Shown: piece by piece, positions 5,247 through 6,387 of the stretch
Numbering within the stretch: position 1 is the stretch's first letter
Layout of the letters: every line of letters starts with the position of its first letter
From: JAGLCW01 sp964422555
GTDB taxonomy: Bacteria > Caldisericota > Caldisericia > UBA6126
Assembly: GCA_964422555.1 (NCBI GenBank)
Contig: CAYRBR010000087.1
Span: 1-6,387, forward strand
Direction of reading: 5' to 3'
DNA length: 6,387 nt
The notes under the pieces: model-generated
Seen by the model: only the letters and a program-made list of their open reading frames with translations
Told to the model about the DNA's origin: nothing
The model's database searches: none
Position numbers and translations under genes: made by a program

Positions 5247-6387
5247 ATGAAGAAAAAATATTCAATTATCACTTTTTTTATGGCATTAGTTTTAGCTTTG
5301 ACGTTACCTTTTCAAATACGTCCTCTATCTGCCACAGACCATCCCCAAGATTGTTTTGGTGCAATAGAGGGAGTGGTTACTCCTGCCAGTTGTGGAGCTG
5401 GTTTTCAGATAACAGTGAAAGATGGGAATGGTAAAAAAGTCTGGGGCGGGATGACTAATACTGCTGGTACTTTTACAACCCCTTTTGTTATTCCTGAAGG
5501 AACAGCTTCTGTAGAAGCAATGAAAATCGGTTGCGATAGTTCTCCTAATCCACAAAGGGTTGCTATCCGATGTAAAGAAAAAGCACGAGTAAAATTCTCC
5601 TGTAAGTGCGAGGGTCACGAAGAAAAAAAAGGTAGATTAATGGTATACGTTCCCCGGAACTGTTTACGAGGAACAACTATTCGAGTAACTGGTGTTAGCA
5701 ACAACCAAATGATGGAGCTCCGGAATCCTTCGGGAGATGGTTGCTTCGATTCAGGCTGTGAGTTATTCTGTGATACCGAGTATATGGTAGAACCTATTAA
5801 TGAGAAATGTACTTTTAATCCTAGCTCAAAACGCGTAAAGGTTCCTTGCTGCCCACAGGAAGTGAAAGTAACATTCCAATGTAAGTGTGAAGAGCCATCT
5901 GGTCGTATTCAAGTTATTTTACCCTATGACTGCAAAGAAGGTACATCTGTTCACATATACAGTGATAGAGGACAGTTGGTTAAAACTCTAACAGGAGCTT
6001 TTGATACAGGTTGTACTTTACCCTGCCCAGCTCGGTATAAAGTAGTTCCTGTTCATCCGCAGAAAACATTTATCCCTCCATCTCAAGAAGTAGATGTTCC
6101 CTGTTGTCCACAATACGCGAAAGCGTTGTTTGAGAAATGCCAAAGTGGAAGTACAAACAAGGGAAAACTTTCGATATCGATTCCAAGAGAATGTCAAAAT
6201 GGAACCATAGTGTATGTTTACAATAGTTCTGGGCGGGTAGTAACTCAGATAAGCCCGGATTCAAGAGGGAATTTCCAGACAGAATGCATATTCCCCTGTC
6301 CCGATGTATATAATATTGTCCCTAAAAATGAAAAATGCGAATTTACCCCTGCTTCAAAGAGGGTAAAGATTCAGTGTTGTCCGTCTG
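5247..6387 (+). CDS. Secreted cysteine-rich tandem-module protein (3' end outside window)
   Basis: I do not recognise a named family. The frame is open from ATG 5247 to the window edge (380 codons, no stop), preceded by GGAGGG at 5237-5242. A signal peptide (MKKK, hydrophobic 7-21, likely cleavage after L-S-A at 29) indicates export. The visible mature part has 27 cysteines. A first unit (about 36-112, Cys 36, 49, 96, 109) with G-V-V-T-P, D-G-N-G-K and N-T-A-G-T-F resembles carboxypeptidase-regulatory-like beta-sandwich domains. Three clearer modules follow at 116-205, 206-290 and 291-380. Each has a C-x-C or single Cys, a G-[RK]-[LI] strand, a C-x-x-G-[TS] turn, C-x-x-x-C and a final CCP. 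Such modules suggest a disulfide-stabilised, rod-like extracellular protein. The divergent neighbour is an exported CGYC thiol-disulfide protein, a plausible folding partner by inference. More modules or an anchor may lie downstream. Confidence 0.85.
   Translation, partial: MKKKYSIITFFMALVLALTLPFQIRPLSATDHPQDCFGAIEGVVTPASCGAGFQITVKDGNGKKVWGGMTNTAGTFTTPFVIPEGTASVEAMKIGCDSSPNPQRVAIRCKEKARVKFSCKCEGHEEKKGRLMVYVPRNCLRGTTIRVTGVSNNQMMELRNPSGDGCFDSGCELFCDTEYMVEPINEKCTFNPSSKRVKVPCCPQEVKVTFQCKCEEPSGRIQVILPYDCKEGTSVHIYSDRGQLVKTLTGAFDTGCTLPCPARYKVVPVHPQKTFIPPSQEVDVPCCPQYAKALFEKCQSGSTNKGKLSISIPRECQNGTIVYVYNSSGRVVTQISPDSRGNFQTECIFPCPDVYNIVPKNEKCEFTPASKRVKIQCCPS
5592..6386 (+). repeat. Three tandem cysteine-rich modules in the secreted protein
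   Basis: The modules are encoded at 5592-5861, 5862-6116 and 6117-6386, of 90, 85 and 90 residues. Each ends in a vicinal pair (VPCCPQ, VPCCPQ, IQCCPS) and runs straight into the next. Cysteine counts are 9, 7 and 7. Modules 1 and 3 share N-E-K-C-x-F-x-P-x-S-K-R-V-K before CCP; module 2 has Lys in place of that Cys. Modules 1 and 2 begin with C-K-C, module 3 with E-K-C. The DNA copies have diverged widely, so the array is old or under diversifying change. Confidence 0.85.

Noticed and set aside
5325..5618. Minus-strand frame of 97 codons opposite the cysteine-rich gene
   Set aside because: It overlaps a signal peptide-bearing repeat protein on the plus strand; its cysteine and serine content mirrors the plus-strand codons.
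6070..6264. Minus-strand frame of 64 codons opposite the third cysteine-rich module
   Set aside because: Antisense shadow; the plus-strand module structure continues unbroken through it.

Overview
This is an AT-rich bacterial window. It has a conserved housekeeping block on the minus strand and, at the right, a divergent pair of genes for secreted proteins. Obg carries the C-terminal OCT domain. One exported protein ends in two copper-amine-oxidase-N-terminal ('stalk') domains. That combination suggests a Firmicutes-like or deep-branching monoderm-type lineage (Caldisericota- or Atribacterota-like groups are possible), but the window alone cannot settle the taxonomy.

Layout. Positions 1-55 hold the 5' part of a tRNA-Ser(GCU) on the minus strand, cut by the window edge. 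Reading leftward on the minus strand from 5108, the genes are: a 771-residue exported thioredoxin-fold/Ig-like/stalk protein (5108-2793); rpmA (bL27) with its own likely promoter; a strong intrinsic terminator; obgE; nadD; rsfS; then the tRNA. obgE, nadD and rsfS are tightly packed: obgE and nadD overlap by 10 bp, and the rsfS Shine-Dalgarno lies in the last codons of nadD. The usual partner rplU is not upstream of rpmA, and no yqeK lies between nadD and rsfS. The terminator sits only 13 nt before the obgE start codon, so obgE-nadD-rsfS expression probably depends on read-through.

On the plus strand from 5247 to the window end is an open, unterminated gene. It encodes a secreted protein of at least 380 residues with 27 cysteines, built from a divergent first unit and three tandem modules of about 85-90 residues. 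It shares a 138-bp divergent promoter region with the exported thioredoxin-fold protein, which has a CGYC active site.

Working together. The housekeeping genes serve ribosome assembly and silencing (bL27, Obg, RsfS) and NAD synthesis (NadD). The divergent pair is the unusual part. An extracytoplasmic thiol-disulfide protein anchored to repeat and stalk domains lies next to a very cysteine-rich secreted repeat protein. This suggests, as inference only, a dedicated oxidative-folding or surface-assembly system.
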